From: an uncultured bacterium
GTDB lineage: Bacteria; Cyanobacteriota; Vampirovibrionia; Gastranaerophilales; Gastranaerophilaceae
DNA length: 64,000 nt
Direction of reading: 5' to 3'
Assembly: GCA_949300515.1 (NCBI GenBank)
Contig: CASGEP010000008.1
Location: forward strand, 1-64,000
This document shows, piece after piece, positions 44,126 to 55,251 of this stretch (position 1 is the first letter of the stretch; each line of letters begins with the position of its first letter). The notes below the pieces were generated by a model that was not told where the DNA came from, ran no database searches, and saw nothing but the letters and a program-made list of their open reading frames with translations. The position numbers and the translations under genes were made by a program.

Positions 44126-44151
44126 AAAAAAAAGGATCGGTTTCCCGATCC
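44126..44151 (-). terminator. rho-independent terminator of flagellin
   Basis: On the reverse strand GGATCGG pairs with CCGATCC (44134-44140 with 44145-44151) around a 4-nt loop, followed by an eight-T run. Confidence 0.93.
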
Positions 44152-44210
44152 ACTGTATTGCCATCACCAGTTAGATTGTTTTATCTTATCTTAGCTTTTT
44201 GTTGTAAATC

Positions 44211-45074
44211 TTATATCAGAGATAAAGCAATTTGTGGTGACTGGTTAGCCTGCACCAACAGTGATGCACTTGCTTGTTGAAGGATTTGATATTTTGTATA
44301 ATTTGATGATTCTTCACCTATATCGGCGTCAACTATTCTGGATTTTGCTGCAAGAAGGTTTTCATTTTGAATGTCAAGCGCTTCAACCGCCGATTCAAGC
44401 CTGTTTGTGATTGCACCGATTGTGCCTCGTCTTGTTGAAATTTCTTTAATACCCGTATCAAGGTCATCTAATATTGCCCTAAATTCCGTAAGGTCAACAA
44501 CCGTGTCCACTCCGTTTGTAAATCTTATCGGGTTCCCTGCTCTGTCTGTCAACACTGATGTTGTGGCTTCCGTAAATACTCCCGTTACAGTTATTGTATT
44601 CGTCGCTTCGTCCGAATTGGGACCGATTTGCAAAACTAAGTCATCTGCGCCGCCTGTGGGGAAAAGTTCAAACTCGTTAAATTTTGCACCGTTTGAAATC
44701 CTGTCTATTTCTGCCGTTCTTGCAAGCACTTCATCTTCCATAGCTTTTACTTCATCGTAGCTGTAGCCGCCGTTCATAGCTTGAAGCGTCAAGTCACGAA
44801 TTCTTAGCAGGTGGTCTTGAATAACATCCAAGTTTCCTTCTGCCGTTTGCAAGAGGTTTATACCTGTTTGTGCGTTGTCCTGAGCAACGACCGAGCCTCT
44901 TTGTTGAGCCTCCAAACCTTTTGCAATTACAAACCCTGCAGCATCATCTGCAGCCTGATTTACCTTGCTGCCTGTTGTCAAGCGCTCAACTGCTTTTGAC
45001 ATATTTGCACTTGCAGAATTCAAATTTCTCTGTACCCTTAGTGAATCAATGTTTGTGTTTACAACAATAGCCAT
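44211..45074 (-). CDS. fliC: flagellin
   Basis: A 287-residue filament subunit. The N-terminal D0/D1 helix (MAIVVNTNIDSLRVQRNLNSA...RLTTGSKVNQAADDAAGFVIA) and the C-terminal D0 (YTKYQILQQASASLLVQANQSPQIALSLI) are both present, separated by a short variable region (about 130-205), so this is a small flagellin. No signal peptide, as expected for flagellar export. AAAGGAG lies nine bases upstream of the ATG. A clear terminator ends it, so it is monocistronic. No flagellar genes adjoin it; the only other one in the window is the frameshifted fliI at the far end. The upstream region has GTGAT direct repeats. Confidence 0.95.
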   Translation of the reverse strand: MAIVVNTNIDSLRVQRNLNSASANMSKAVERLTTGSKVNQAADDAAGFVIAKGLEAQQRGSVVAQDNAQTGINLLQTAEGNLDVIQDHLLRIRDLTLQAMNGGYSYDEVKAMEDEVLARTAEIDRISNGAKFNEFELFPTGGADDLVLQIGPNSDEATNTITVTGVFTEATTSVLTDRAGNPIRFTNGVDTVVDLTEFRAILDDLDTGIKEISTRRGTIGAITNRLESAVEALDIQNENLLAAKSRIVDADIGEESSNYTKYQILQQASASLLVQANQSPQIALSLI

Positions 45075-45400
45075 AGTGATGGACTCCTTTCAAATCGACG
45101 GTCTAAAATCCTTTTAGCCGCTTAATCTAACTTAATAACTTAAAATGTGATGGGGTGATGTGATGGTTTTATAATTAAATTAGCAATTACAATCTTTTAA
45201 TTTTTTAATAGTGATTGGTGATTGACTACATTGTTAATATACAAGGTTTTTGCCCTTCATAGAATTATAAAAAAGTTAGAATTTTGTCATACTCAGGTAT
45301 AAAGTTATCCTAAAAAGATTAAATAATGTTAAATATGAATAATTTATTCTTTTATTGAACAAAAACTTGCAATATAATTATTGAACAAGAAAGGTTAGCA
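45075..45400. promoter_or_regulatory. divergent flagellin-dnaB intergenic region
   Basis: The 326 bp hold no gene. TATAAT (45373-45378) and AAGAAAGG precede dnaB. Direct GTGAT repeats occur at 45147-45166 (three copies) and 45211-45224 (two copies), on the flagellin side. I do not see a clean sigma-28 site (TAAA and GCCGATAA). Confidence 0.45.
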
Positions 45401-46750
45401 ATGTCACCGACTGCACAAGAAAGACAAAAACGCGTCCCCCCGAACAACATGGAAGCCGAAAAGGCAGTTTTAGGCTCCATTTTAATAAATCCTGTCAGTA
45501 TGAACAGGGTTGTAGACATTTTGGGTCCGGACTTTTTCTACGCGCCTTCAAACAGGCTCATATACGAGGCAATGTTTAATTTATACAATCAAAACAAGCC
45601 TCTTGATGCCATTAGTATCAGTGACTATTTCCTCTCTAAAAACCAAATGCAAGACATCGGCGGCAGCGAATATCTGAGCGACTTGATGTCTGACACGATT
45701 TTGAGTTCAAATATCGAATATTATGCAAATATTATTAAAGAAAACGCCCTGAAAAGAAAACTGATAGCTGCAGGCTCAAGCATTATAGAAGAAACATTCA
45801 GAAACCCCGAAGCTCAAGAGTCGCTTGAATTTGCGGAAAAGATGATTTTTGATATTTCACAGCAGAAAACCTCTCAGGATATTGAACCGCTCACAAATGT
45901 TCTTCTTGAAACTGTTGAAAAAATAGAGTATCGCTGTAACAATAAAGGCTCCTATACCGGCGTGCCGAGCGGCTACCACGATTTAGACAATATGACGGCG
46001 GGTTTTCAAAATTCCGATTTTATAGTTCTTGCGGCGCGTCCTTCTATGGGTAAAACCGCATTTGCCCTAAATATTGCGCAAAATATAGCAATCAGGCAAA
46101 ATATTCCCGTTATTATATTCTCGCTTGAAATGTCAAAAATACAGCTGGCGCAAAGGGTCGTGTGCGCCGAGGCGGAAATTGACGCACAAAGGGTCAGAAT
46201 GGGGGATTTGCAGATAAACGAGTGGGAGAAAATGGGTGCAAAATTAAACGATTTACACGCCGCACCCCTATATATCGATGATACTGCAGGCATGAGCGTT
46301 TCTGATATCCGCGCAAAGTGCAGAAGATTTAAAATGAAACATCCTGATCTGGGTCTTATTTTGATTGATTATTTGCAGCTTATTGAAGACAGAAGCTCAA
46401 ACGACAGAAACCAGCAGATTTCAACAATTTCGCGCGGTCTTAAAGGTCTTGCAAGAGAGCTTGATGTGCCCATAATCGCACTCTCGCAGCTTTCGCGTAA
46501 AGTAGAGGACAGGACGGACAAACGCCCCATGCTCTCTGATTTGCGTGAATCCGGCGCAATAGAGCAGGATGCGGACGTTGTAATGTTTATATTCAGGGAA
46601 GAATATTACGACAAGGAAAATCCGGAGCTTAAAAACAAAGCGCAAATCATAATCGCAAAACAAAGAAACGGTCCGACAGGAAGCTTTGAACTTATATTCC
46701 AGGGCTCCACAACCAAGTTTAAAAATAAAGTTAACCCTAATTTGAGTTAA
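45401..46750 (+). CDS. dnaB: replicative DNA helicase
   Basis: A 449-residue hexameric helicase of the replication fork. The N-terminal domain has PPNNMEAEKAVLGSILINP (about 13-31). The RecA-like C-terminal domain has the Walker A LAARPSMGKTAFALN (about 210-224), IDYLQLIEDRSSNDRNQQIS and LSQLSRKVEDRTDKRPMLSDLRESGAIEQDAD, all family signatures. Length is typical. AAGAAAGG precedes the ATG. No intein. It is followed by a 198-bp gap before the broken SNF2 gene. Confidence 0.97.
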   Translation: MSPTAQERQKRVPPNNMEAEKAVLGSILINPVSMNRVVDILGPDFFYAPSNRLIYEAMFNLYNQNKPLDAISISDYFLSKNQMQDIGGSEYLSDLMSDTILSSNIEYYANIIKENALKRKLIAAGSSIIEETFRNPEAQESLEFAEKMIFDISQQKTSQDIEPLTNVLLETVEKIEYRCNNKGSYTGVPSGYHDLDNMTAGFQNSDFIVLAARPSMGKTAFALNIAQNIAIRQNIPVIIFSLEMSKIQLAQRVVCAEAEIDAQRVRMGDLQINEWEKMGAKLNDLHAAPLYIDDTAGMSVSDIRAKCRRFKMKHPDLGLILIDYLQLIEDRSSNDRNQQISTISRGLKGLARELDVPIIALSQLSRKVEDRTDKRPMLSDLRESGAIEQDADVVMFIFREEYYDKENPELKNKAQIIIAKQRNGPTGSFELIFQGSTTKFKNKVNPNLS

Positions 46751-46948
46751 TAAAAAAGTGTTGATTTTTTATTGAATTAATGCTATTTTATTCTTAGGTT
46801 GTTAAGCGATTAGATAACCTTTTGGGAGAATAACTCGAAGGATAGTCTGACTTGTGGTAAGGCTGACTTGTAGTGAGTTTTTACTGTTTAGCTTAATAAC
46901 TCGGATGTTAGTTGAAGTGAAGTTTAGCTTTTAGCGTTTAGGCATTTT
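46751..46948 (+). promoter_or_regulatory. leader region of the SNF2 gene
   Basis: TTGATT (46761-46766) and TATTTT (46784-46789) are 17 bp apart, predicting a leader of about 150 nt before the GTG at 46949. CTGACTTGT occurs twice (about 46848 and 46864). No terminator after dnaB is seen. Confidence 0.35.
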
Positions 46949-49900
46949 GTGAAGTACAAGTTCAACAATAAATACTTAAAAGATAACTCCAAACCCGGCA
47001 GCTGGCGCCGCGGATACGAGTATTTTCAAAAAGGACAAGTGGAAGAAATTGCCCTTAAAGACACCACTGTTACGGGCAAAATTAAGGGCAATTACAAATC
47101 CTACTATGAAACCTCTATAAAATTCAACAAAACAAACGCAAAACCTTCCTGCAGCTGTCCGCTTGATGAACCCTGGTGCAAACACGCGGTGGCTCTCGGC
47201 TTAACTGCTTTAAAAAACCATCTCTGGGATGAGTTTTTATATGAAAAATTCGACATTACCCCCGTTTTTGAAGATGAAGATTTGCCGATGTGCGAAAACC
47301 CCAAAGGCGGCTATATTTTCCACTTTAACCCCAAAAGACGTCAGAATTTTTTCTCCATTCTTGTAATGGACAGAAACACAAAGCGCGTAATAAGAGATTT
47401 GGAGGGGATTTTTAAAGCGGTGCTTGAAGCACAAAAAAATGACCCCTCTTTTGAACTCAACGAAGCTCAAAAACTTGAAGCGATGATGTTTAAAATGCTT
47501 TTAAAACATTCACGTCTGGATAAAAAATCGGGCTGGTATGATGTTCAAATAAATAAATTTGACGAATTTTTCAAAATGCTCTCCAAAATGGAAGATGTAA
47601 TTGACGCCAAAACCCACAAGAAAATACGTTTTGACAATGACGTATGGAAACTGTGTCTTGCCGTCAATGTTTCATATGTCGGCAATGTGCTTTTATCCCT
47701 TTACTGGGAGCGTCCGGACGGCAGCGAAATATATCCTTTTGAAGAAATACGCTATTTTTCGCGCCAGCTTAAGTGGGGCAGATACAAAGATGTCATTTTT
47801 CAAACTGATGCACAGGTGTCTATTTTGCCTCAATATCTTACAAAAGCATCATTTACGGATATAAAAGATGCCGAGGGCGGAAAATTTATCTACGAAGAAT
47901 TACCCAAACTCAGAACAATGATGAGCGTTTATTTAAGCGAGGAGATGGAAAAACTCGCCTTTGAAAAACGTCCGCCGAAATGCATTGTAGAGCTGAGCAT
48001 TGATTATGATATGTCGCTTAAAGCTTCACTTGACTTTGAGTACGACGGCGTAAGAGTTCCTTATTCAAAAACTCCGAAAACTCCCTATATTACAATTAAA
48101 CAGCCCGAAAAAGACCTTTTATACTGGGTTAAAAGGGATACCGAATTTGAAGAACGAGCTTATCAAATGCTTCTTGCATGCCGGTTTGCACCAATGCAGA
48201 CAAATAATTTAGCACTTGAAAAAGAATACGCAATCGACTTTTACAACTATTACATAAACAAAGCGGGCGAGGGCTGGGAATTTATCGAAAAAGACGACAT
48301 GAGCATGTACAAGCTCAACAATAAAGGCTTTGAACTTAAGGCGGCGATTGACTTTATAGAAGAATCAACCGACAAGTTTGAAATAGAACTCCATGGCGAA
48401 GTTGACGACGAGATAATCGAATTTGAAAAAATTCAGGATTTAGTGTACGACGGTGCAAAATACTACAATACAAAAGGCAAAGGGCAGGCGGCAATTCCGG
48501 CTGATGATATTTTATCCCTTCTGAAATCCTTTAACACTTATGACGTTTACAAAAACGAGGAAGATAAGTTTATAGTTAAAACATATCGCGCGGGCGTTGT
48601 TTCGGAAATGGAAAATATGGGCGTGAAGCTTAAAATGTCGCGCAAATTTTCAAAGTTCTGGAAAGAGATTTCAACTTTTTCAAATATGGAAAACACTCCA
48701 CTGCCAAAGTCTACCATCGCAACCCTTCGCGAATACCAGACAAAAGGCTACAGCTGGCTCTGGTTTTTGTATAAATACGGACTGAACGGCATTTTAGCTG
48801 ATGATATGGGGCTTGGAAAAACTCTGCAAACCTTGACGCTTTTGCAAAAAGCAAAAGAAAAAGACGGAAAAGAGCCAACTTTGGTAATATGCCCGACATC
48901 GGTTAAGAGCCAACTTTGGTAATATGCCCGACATCGGTTGTTTTTAACTGGGAAAATGAGATAGAAAAATTTGCGCCAAACCTTAAATACCTTGTCTTAT
49001 CAGGTGTTGAGCGAAAAACACAATTTAAAAATATTCCAAAATACGATGTTATAATTACCTCCTATGCCCTTGTAAGGCGCGATATTGAGGAGCTTAAAAA
49101 ACATGAGTTTCGCTATGTAATTTTAGATGAATCGCAAAACATAAAAAATGCAACCTCACAGACTTCTCGTGCCGTTAAAGAGTTAAGAGCAAGACATAAG
49201 TTGGCTCTTAGCGGTACGCCGATTGAAAACAGGCTAGAAGAACTCTGGAGTATTTTTGATTTTCTTATGCCCGGATTTTTATTTGACGCTAATGAGTTTA
49301 ACTATCGCTATGTTAATCCCATTGTTGAAAAAGAGGACAAGGCTGTTGAAAGACGACTCAAGGGGCAGATTTTCCCGTTCATTTTGCGCCGTATGAAACG
49401 CGATGTTGCAAAAGATTTGCCTGACAAGATTGAATCCGTTGCATACTGTGAACTTACGGCAGAGCAAAAAGACCTGTATTTACAAGTTCTTGACTCAACT
49501 AAAGAGGAATTGTTTAAATCCATTGAAACAGTCGGACTTGAAAAATCCAGAATGTCCATATTCTCGGCACTTTTAAGACTGCGTCAAATCTGCTGCCACC
49601 CAAGGCTCTATGATAAAGAGGGCACTTTGGGCATAAATGAATCGGGCAAATTTGAACATTTACAGGAAATGCTTGAAGAAATTATATCCGAAGGGCACAG
49701 AATTCTTTTATTCAGCCAGTTTGTCGGCATGCTTGATATTATTAAGTCTTGGCTTGAAACAAAAGGTATCAAGCATGAATACTTATCAGGCGCGACTAAA
49801 AATCGTCAGGAAGTGGTTGAAAGGTTTAATAATGACCCGACTATTCCTATTTTCCTTGTATCACTTAAAGCCGGCGGCACAGGGCTTAACCTTACAGGGG

Positions 49901-50151
49901 CAGATTATGTTATTCACTATGACCCATGGTGGAATCCCGCCGTTGAAGATCAGGCAACAGACAGGGCTTACCGTATCGGTCAGACAAAGAAAGTTTTTGT
50001 TTACCGCTTGATTACAAAGGGAACGGTGGAAGAAAAAATTCAAAGATTAAAATCCAAAAAACGCTCGCTTGTGGACAGCGTTATATCAATAGACAGAAAT
50101 ATCGCAAAAACACTTACATTCCAAGATATTAAAGATATATTCAGCGTGTAG
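46949..50151 (+). pseudogene. SNF2-family helicase gene, frameshifted by a tandem duplication
   Basis: Two overlapping frames (46949-48922, 48916-50151) join into one gene of about 1055 codons when one copy of a 35-bp exact tandem repeat is removed. The N-terminal SWIM zinc finger has C68, C70, C77, H79. The helicase part carries DMGLGKT (619-625) before the break, and after it LDESQNIKN, ALSGTPIENRLEELWSIFDFL and QATDRAYRIGQ. Such proteins remodel nucleic acid-protein complexes using ATP. The first frame would make a truncated protein stopping soon after the Walker A region. The start is GTG with a weak AGG upstream. It may be a real mutation, phase variation, or an assembly error. Confidence 0.85.
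48870..48939 (+). repeat. 35-bp exact tandem duplication in the SNF2 gene
   Basis: 48870-48904 and 48905-48939 are identical. Since 35 is not a multiple of three, the second copy shifts the frame and brings TAA into frame. Confidence 0.95.
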
Positions 50152-50255
50152 TAAGTTTTGCTCTAACCTTGAACAACCAAAATGTCGCTCTGAACTTGTA
50201 TTAGGGTCTGATTAACTTATACAACACATGCTCTTAATTTCTGTACCAGTAAAGT
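50152..50255. repeat. short gap with a decayed TCATCCTGAA-type copy
   Basis: Between the broken SNF2 gene and the dnaE stop, GTCGCTCTGAACTTGTATTA (from about 50183) is a degenerate copy of the dispersed repeat. No gene. Confidence 0.45.
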
Positions 50256-53200
50256 TTAATTAAGCGCTACAACTTCAATGTCAAGTTTATCTCTAAATGC
50301 TTTTTTCAAATCATCTTCCAATTGCGGGTCATTTTTTACCCAAAGATTAGAGCTTGTAAGCATTTGCACTCTCTCGTCGTTATCGTCGGCAAAATCAATT
50401 AAAACAGGGTCCTCGCCTTTATATTTTGCAAGCACTTCTTTTAAATAAATATTTTCTTCAAAAGCTAAATCCTGATTATATCTTATTTTAAACAAATTCA
50501 CCGTACCAATGGGCTTAATGTCTTGTATAATGAGGTTTATTTGCTCCTCGCGGTTTTGAATTTTTGCTTTTATTATGACCCTTTCTTCGCTATTCATATA
50601 CTGTCCGCAAGCTTCAACGGTTTTTGGAAACATAACAACCTCAACTCGCCCTGTCAAATCTTCAATAATCCCTGTTTTTAAGAATTTTGAGGGGTCTTTT
50701 CTTGTAGCCTTTTGAACAACTTGGGATAAAAGCCCGCAAACAGTAACACTCTTATCGTTTTCAGGATTTTCCAAAATATCGCTTACTGTGTCTGTTGTGA
50801 TGTATTTTAGAGTATCTTTAATCGATGAAAGCGGGTGCGAAGTTACATAAATTCCCATTAAATCATGCTCAAACTGTTGAATTTCAGAGTCGGAAAACTC
50901 GTCATCCGATGAGCCTAAAAGCTCAAAAGTAGGGATATTAAGCTCTTGAGCTTCTTCGCCAAGTGCGGCAAAAAGGCTTACCTGTCCGCTGCTTTGCGCT
51001 TTTTTGTCTTTGTGCACATACTCTACAACATTATCAATATTATCCAAAAGCTGTTTTCTGCTCTTTTCAAGGCTCACAAATGCCCCTGCTTTAATCAAAC
51101 TTTCAAGGGTTTTTTTGTTAAGACATTTACTGTCAACACGTGAACAAAAATCAAAAAAGCTTTCAAATTCTTTGTTTTGGCGTTCTTTTTCAATTTCATC
51201 AATAACCATTTGTTGATATCAGGGGGTAAAACCTTTATCCCCAATGCTTGACACTGCAAAATATATTGTTGTGTTTTATCCTGATTATCAGCTTGAGATG
51301 TCAAAATTGAGCACATATACTCAACAGGGTAGTGCGCCTTTAAATAAGCCGTTTGATAAGCAACAAAAGCATAAGCCGCGCTGTGACTTCTGTTGAAGCA
51401 GTATTTTGCAAAACTTTCAATTTGTTCAAAAAGCGCCGAGGCAGCTTCGCCTGACATGCCGTTTTTAGCAGCGCCCTCGATGAAAATACCTTTTTGTTTA
51501 GCCATTTCATCAAGCTTTTTCTTGCCCATCATACGACGCACCATATCCGCGCCGCCCAGCGTATAGCCCGCAAGCGTCTGGAATATTTGCATAATCTGCT
51601 CTTGGTATACAATTGTGCCGTAAGTATCCTTTAAAATTTTCTCTAAAAGAGGGTGAGCGTACTCAATTTTTTGGCGACCATGTTTTCTGTCCACAAAGTC
51701 TTTTACCATGCCTGATTCAAGCGGGCCGGGGCGAAACAGTGCAACAAGCGCACCCAAATCTTCAAATACGGTAGGTTTTAAATCTTTAACAAGTTTTTTC
51801 ATACCGCCTGATTCAAGCTGGAATACACCATCTGTATCCCCTCTTTTTAAAAGGTCAAAAGTCTCAGGGTCATCAAGCGGAATTTTGTTAATATCAAGGT
51901 CAATTCCATGGCGCATTTTAATTAAGTCAAGGGTATCTCTAATGATTGTAAGAGTTTCAAGCCCCAGAAAGTCCATTTTCAAAAGGCCCAGTTTTTCAAT
52001 GTGCACCATAGGGTACTGCGTTGTAGTGGTTTTTTCTTTTGAAAGTGCAATAGGAATAATCTCATCCAGCGGTTTGTGCGAAATAATAACACCCGCCGCG
52101 TGCGTTCCCACTTGGTTTTTAAGTCCTTCAAGGTGTCGAGCCTCATCAACAAGGCGTCTTACCATTTCATTTTCGTCACAAAGTTTTTTCAGCTCCATGC
52201 CATCTTTTAGCGCGTCATCAAGCTTAGTGCCGGGGGCAGAGGGAATCATGCCTGCCCATTTGTTGGAATCGGAAAACGGTATGTCATAAACCCTGCAAAC
52301 AGCTTTAAGAGCAGCTTTTGCCGCCAGTGTACCAAAAGTTATAATTTGGCAAACATGGTCCTCGCCGTATTTTTTTGTAACATAGTCTATAACCTCACCG
52401 CGGCGACGTTTGCAAAAGTCAATATCGACATCGGGCATTGATATACGCTCGGGGTTTAAAAATCTTTCAAACAACAAATGGTGCCTTATGGGGTCAAGCT
52501 CTGTAATTCCCAAAACATAAGCAACAATGCTTCCTGCGGCAGAACCACGCCCGGGGCCTGTAGGCACGCCATGTTCTTTTGCCCAGTTTATAAAATCCCA
52601 CGTAATTAAAAAGTATGCGGGAAAACCCATTTTTTCAATTACGCCGCGCTCATACTCATATCTTTCCTCTATTTCTTTAGGGTAATTTTCGCCGTATCTT
52701 CTTTTTAAACCCTCCCTGCACAAATGGTCAAAATACGAACTTATTGTATAACCCTCGGGCACAGGGTAAGACGGCAAGTGAGATTTACCCAGTTCAATGT
52801 GCACATCGCACTTATTCGCAACTTCAACCGTATTTTCGATACATTTATTAAATGTGTCCTCGTCCATCCAGTCAAAAGAGCGTCTTAATTCTTCCACCGT
52901 TTTTACATAAAATTCATTGTTTGAAAATTTAAAACGGTTAGTGTCAGACTTTGAGGACTTTGTCTGTTCGCACAAAAGGGTGTCATGCCAAAGAGCGTCT
53001 TGAGCGCGCAAATAATGCGAGTCATTTGTTATAACCATTTTTAGATCCAAATCTTTTGCAATTTGAATAAGCTTAGGATTTGACTCTTTTTGTTCTTGCA
53101 GCCCATGGTCCTGCAGCTCGATATAAAAATCCTCGCCAAAGAGATTTTTATACCACTTTGCTTTCTCAAGAGCCTTTTGCTCGTTGCCATCGAGAATATT

Positions 53201-53632
53201 TCTTGCGACTTCGCCCTGAATACAAGCGCTCAAACAAACAATACCCGATGAGTATTTCTCAAGCATTTCATGGTTAATTCTTGGTTTATAGTAATACCCT
53301 TGGGTGGAGGCGATTGAATCCAGTTTGATTAAATTCTGATAGCCTTCGTTATTTTTTGCAATCAAAACAAGGTGATACAAGGTTTTTTTGGTTGTTTTGT
53401 CATTTATTACATCACCCTCGCAAATGTAAAATTCGCACCCGATAAGGGGTTTGACCTCGGGACATTCCTTAGCGTTTAACACCATATCAATTACACCGAA
53501 CATAACACCGTGGTCAGTCAGCGCAACAGCAGGCATATTGTTTTCCTTGGCAAAATTAAACAGGTCTTTTACCTTTATAGCCCCGTCTAACAGCGAATAT
53601 TCCGTATGTAAATGCAAAGGAACATATTTCAT
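50256..53632 (-). pseudogene. dnaE: DNA polymerase III alpha subunit gene, interrupted
   Basis: Two reverse frames (51095-53632 and 50256-51209) are one dnaE. The N-terminal PHP domain opens MKYVPLHLHTEYSLLDGA. The polymerase core has GPGRGSAAGSIVAYVLGITELDPI and PDVDIDFCKRRR, with the Asp triad region intact. The C-terminal part has the SLFDFC-type helix-hairpin-helix and the OB fold. Between the end of the IKVLPPDINK motif and VIDEIEKER about 40-50 residues expected in the family are missing, with a frameshift, near 51209. The rest totals close to a normal length. As dnaE is essential, an assembly error or mixed strain is likely, or a second copy exists elsewhere. Confidence 0.9.
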
Positions 53633-53651
53633 ATTAATAATCTAGCATAAA

Positions 53652-53677
53652 GTAACATTAAAAAAATAAAATGTTAC
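53652..53677 (-). terminator. weak hairpin between the DMT gene and dnaE
   Basis: GTAACATT (53652-53659) and AATGTTAC (53670-53677) are perfect 8-bp arms around a 10-nt A-rich loop overlapping the DMT stop codon. The stem is AT-rich and the T tract short, so attenuation or processing is as likely as termination. Confidence 0.35.
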
Positions 53678-54012
53678 CATTTTTTAAATATGAAAAATGC
53701 CGCAAGGATTATAAACAAAAATCCGACAAGATAATTCCAGCGAAACTGCTCTTTTAAATACAGAACCGAAAATACACTAAATACAATAAGGGTAATTATT
53801 TCCTGAATTGTCTTTAGCTGTGCGGCGCTGTAAAAATAAGAGCCTATACGATTTGCCGGAACCTGAAAACAGTATTCAAAAAAAGCTATTCCCCAGCTGA
53901 CAAGGACAACAAGCCAGAGAGCACTTTGCTTGTGGCGCAAATGCCCATACCATGCAAATGTCATAAATATATTTGAAATTGTAAGTAAAATAATAGGTGT
54001 AAGTTTTGTCAT
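53674..54012 (-). CDS. DMT-superfamily small membrane protein (DUF486)
   Basis: A 112-residue protein with four hydrophobic segments (about 4-22, 32-48, 66-84, 90-109), matching the DUF486 branch of the drug/metabolite transporter fold: SNIFMTFAWYGHLR, FFEYCFQVPANRIG, and FSAAQLKTIQEIITLIVF-like. Function is unknown; relatives are two-subunit or dimeric exporters. It follows the DUF815 gene by eight bases, sharing its transcript. Confidence 0.88.
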   Translation of the reverse strand: MTKLTPIILLTISNIFMTFAWYGHLRHKQSALWLVVLVSWGIAFFEYCFQVPANRIGSYFYSAAQLKTIQEIITLIVFSVFSVLYLKEQFRWNYLVGFLFIILAAFFIFKKW

Positions 54013-54020
54013 ATTGTTTT

Positions 54021-55226
54021 TTATTGTGCACTGTAGTTGTTTATAAACTGTTGAGCAACACGCGGAGAGCGAGAAGCCTTGAGCAGTGCAAATCTCTCTG
54101 CCTGTTTGTCAAAATCTTCTTTGATTTCAATATTTTTATCCTGTGCAATTTTCTTTGCAATTTCAAGGAATTTATCTTTGTTCGGAGCAAGAAAAGTAAG
54201 GGTGATACCAAATCTGTCTGATAAAGAGGCATTCTCATCTATTGTATCGGACAGGTGAACTTCATTACCCTCGCGAGAGGAAAAAGTTTCTTTTACAATG
54301 TTTCTTCTGTTTGTTGTAGCATAAATTATAATATTTTCGCTTCTTTTTGAAATTGCGCCCTCAAGGGCGGATTTTATTGCACTAAGATTTTCATCTTCCT
54401 GAGAAAACGACAAATCATCAATAAAGACAATGAATTTCGCGGGTATTTTTGCCAGTTTTTCAAGCAGTTTGTCAAGGGCGCACAAATCCTGTTTTAAAAT
54501 CTGTACAATTTTCAGCCCCTGATTTTTAAACTCGTTATATACCGCTTTTACACTTGAAGATTTTCCGCAGCCTCTATCCCCGTAGAGCAGGATATTGTTT
54601 GCGTTTTTGCCCTCAACTAAGGCGCGCGTATTTTTAATAAGCGTGTCTTGTTGGGTTTTATAGTCTTTTAAGTCTTTAAATGTGGTAATATCCGTATGTT
54701 TAACGGGATTAAGAGAGTTGTCTTTGTAGAAAAACGCGCCGTACCTGGCGTAAATCCCGTAACTGTTTTGTTTGAGGTAATTACAGAGTTCTTCAAAACC
54801 AATACATTTATCCCCGAGCGCATAATCGCCCAAAAGGTCTGTTATTTGTTCACTTTCGGGGAATTGTGATTTTAAAATCTTTTTAATCTTTTTTAAATCA
54901 ATCAAAAAAAGTTCACTTAAAACCGCAAGTTCGTTTTTTGCTGCATTTGCAATGTTTTCATTTAAAATTGCACCTCTTGCAACATTTTTTGTAAAAACAT
55001 TTTCATCGTGTTTTATTAAATCGTTTAAATACTTTGTAAAATCACCCTCAAATTCACTTTCAAAGAGAATTTTTAAGAAATTAGAGTAATAAATGAGTGA
55101 TTCACTCAGCGACTTTGAACTGTATGCAAAAACTCCCAAAAGAGCTTTTATTGCAGAATCTTTCAGGACATTTTTAAAAACACTCAAAGTCAGCAGTTTA
55201 AAATTTAAAAATAAAAGTTCATTCAT
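54021..55226 (-). CDS. DUF815 family AAA+ ATPase
   Basis: A 401-residue ATPase. The N-terminal 190 residues are helical and variable. The AAA+ part (about 190-390) has LLYGDRGCGKSS (Walker A), FIVFIDDLSF (Walker B), IIYATTNRRNIV (sensor 1), DENASLSDRFGITLTF and a C-terminal RVAQQF helix (sensor 2 region). DUF815 proteins are of unknown function. A TGATATTAT extended -10 lies seven bases before the ATG (reverse strand) with no Shine-Dalgarno, so a leaderless mRNA is likely. It shares its divergent space with ilvC. Confidence 0.9.
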   Translation of the reverse strand: MNELLFLNFKLLTLSVFKNVLKDSAIKALLGVFAYSSKSLSESLIYYSNFLKILFESEFEGDFTKYLNDLIKHDENVFTKNVARGAILNENIANAAKNELAVLSELFLIDLKKIKKILKSQFPESEQITDLLGDYALGDKCIGFEELCNYLKQNSYGIYARYGAFFYKDNSLNPVKHTDITTFKDLKDYKTQQDTLIKNTRALVEGKNANNILLYGDRGCGKSSSVKAVYNEFKNQGLKIVQILKQDLCALDKLLEKLAKIPAKFIVFIDDLSFSQEDENLSAIKSALEGAISKRSENIIIYATTNRRNIVKETFSSREGNEVHLSDTIDENASLSDRFGITLTFLAPNKDKFLEIAKKIAQDKNIEIKEDFDKQAERFALLKASRSPRVAQQFINNYSAQ

Positions 55227-55251
55227 AGCATAAATAATATCACAAAAAAGA

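Noticed and set aside
46796-46948. Structured small RNA before the SNF2 gene
   Set aside because: There is a promoter-like pair and a short direct repeat, but I found no convincing stem series or terminator.
48916-50151. A separate small helicase gene
   Set aside because: Its start lies in the second copy of the tandem duplication and it lacks the Walker A half, so it is the rest of the broken SNF2 gene.
50256-51209. A separate small polymerase-like gene
   Set aside because: It is the C-terminal part of dnaE; its apparent start VIDEIEKER is mid-protein in the family.
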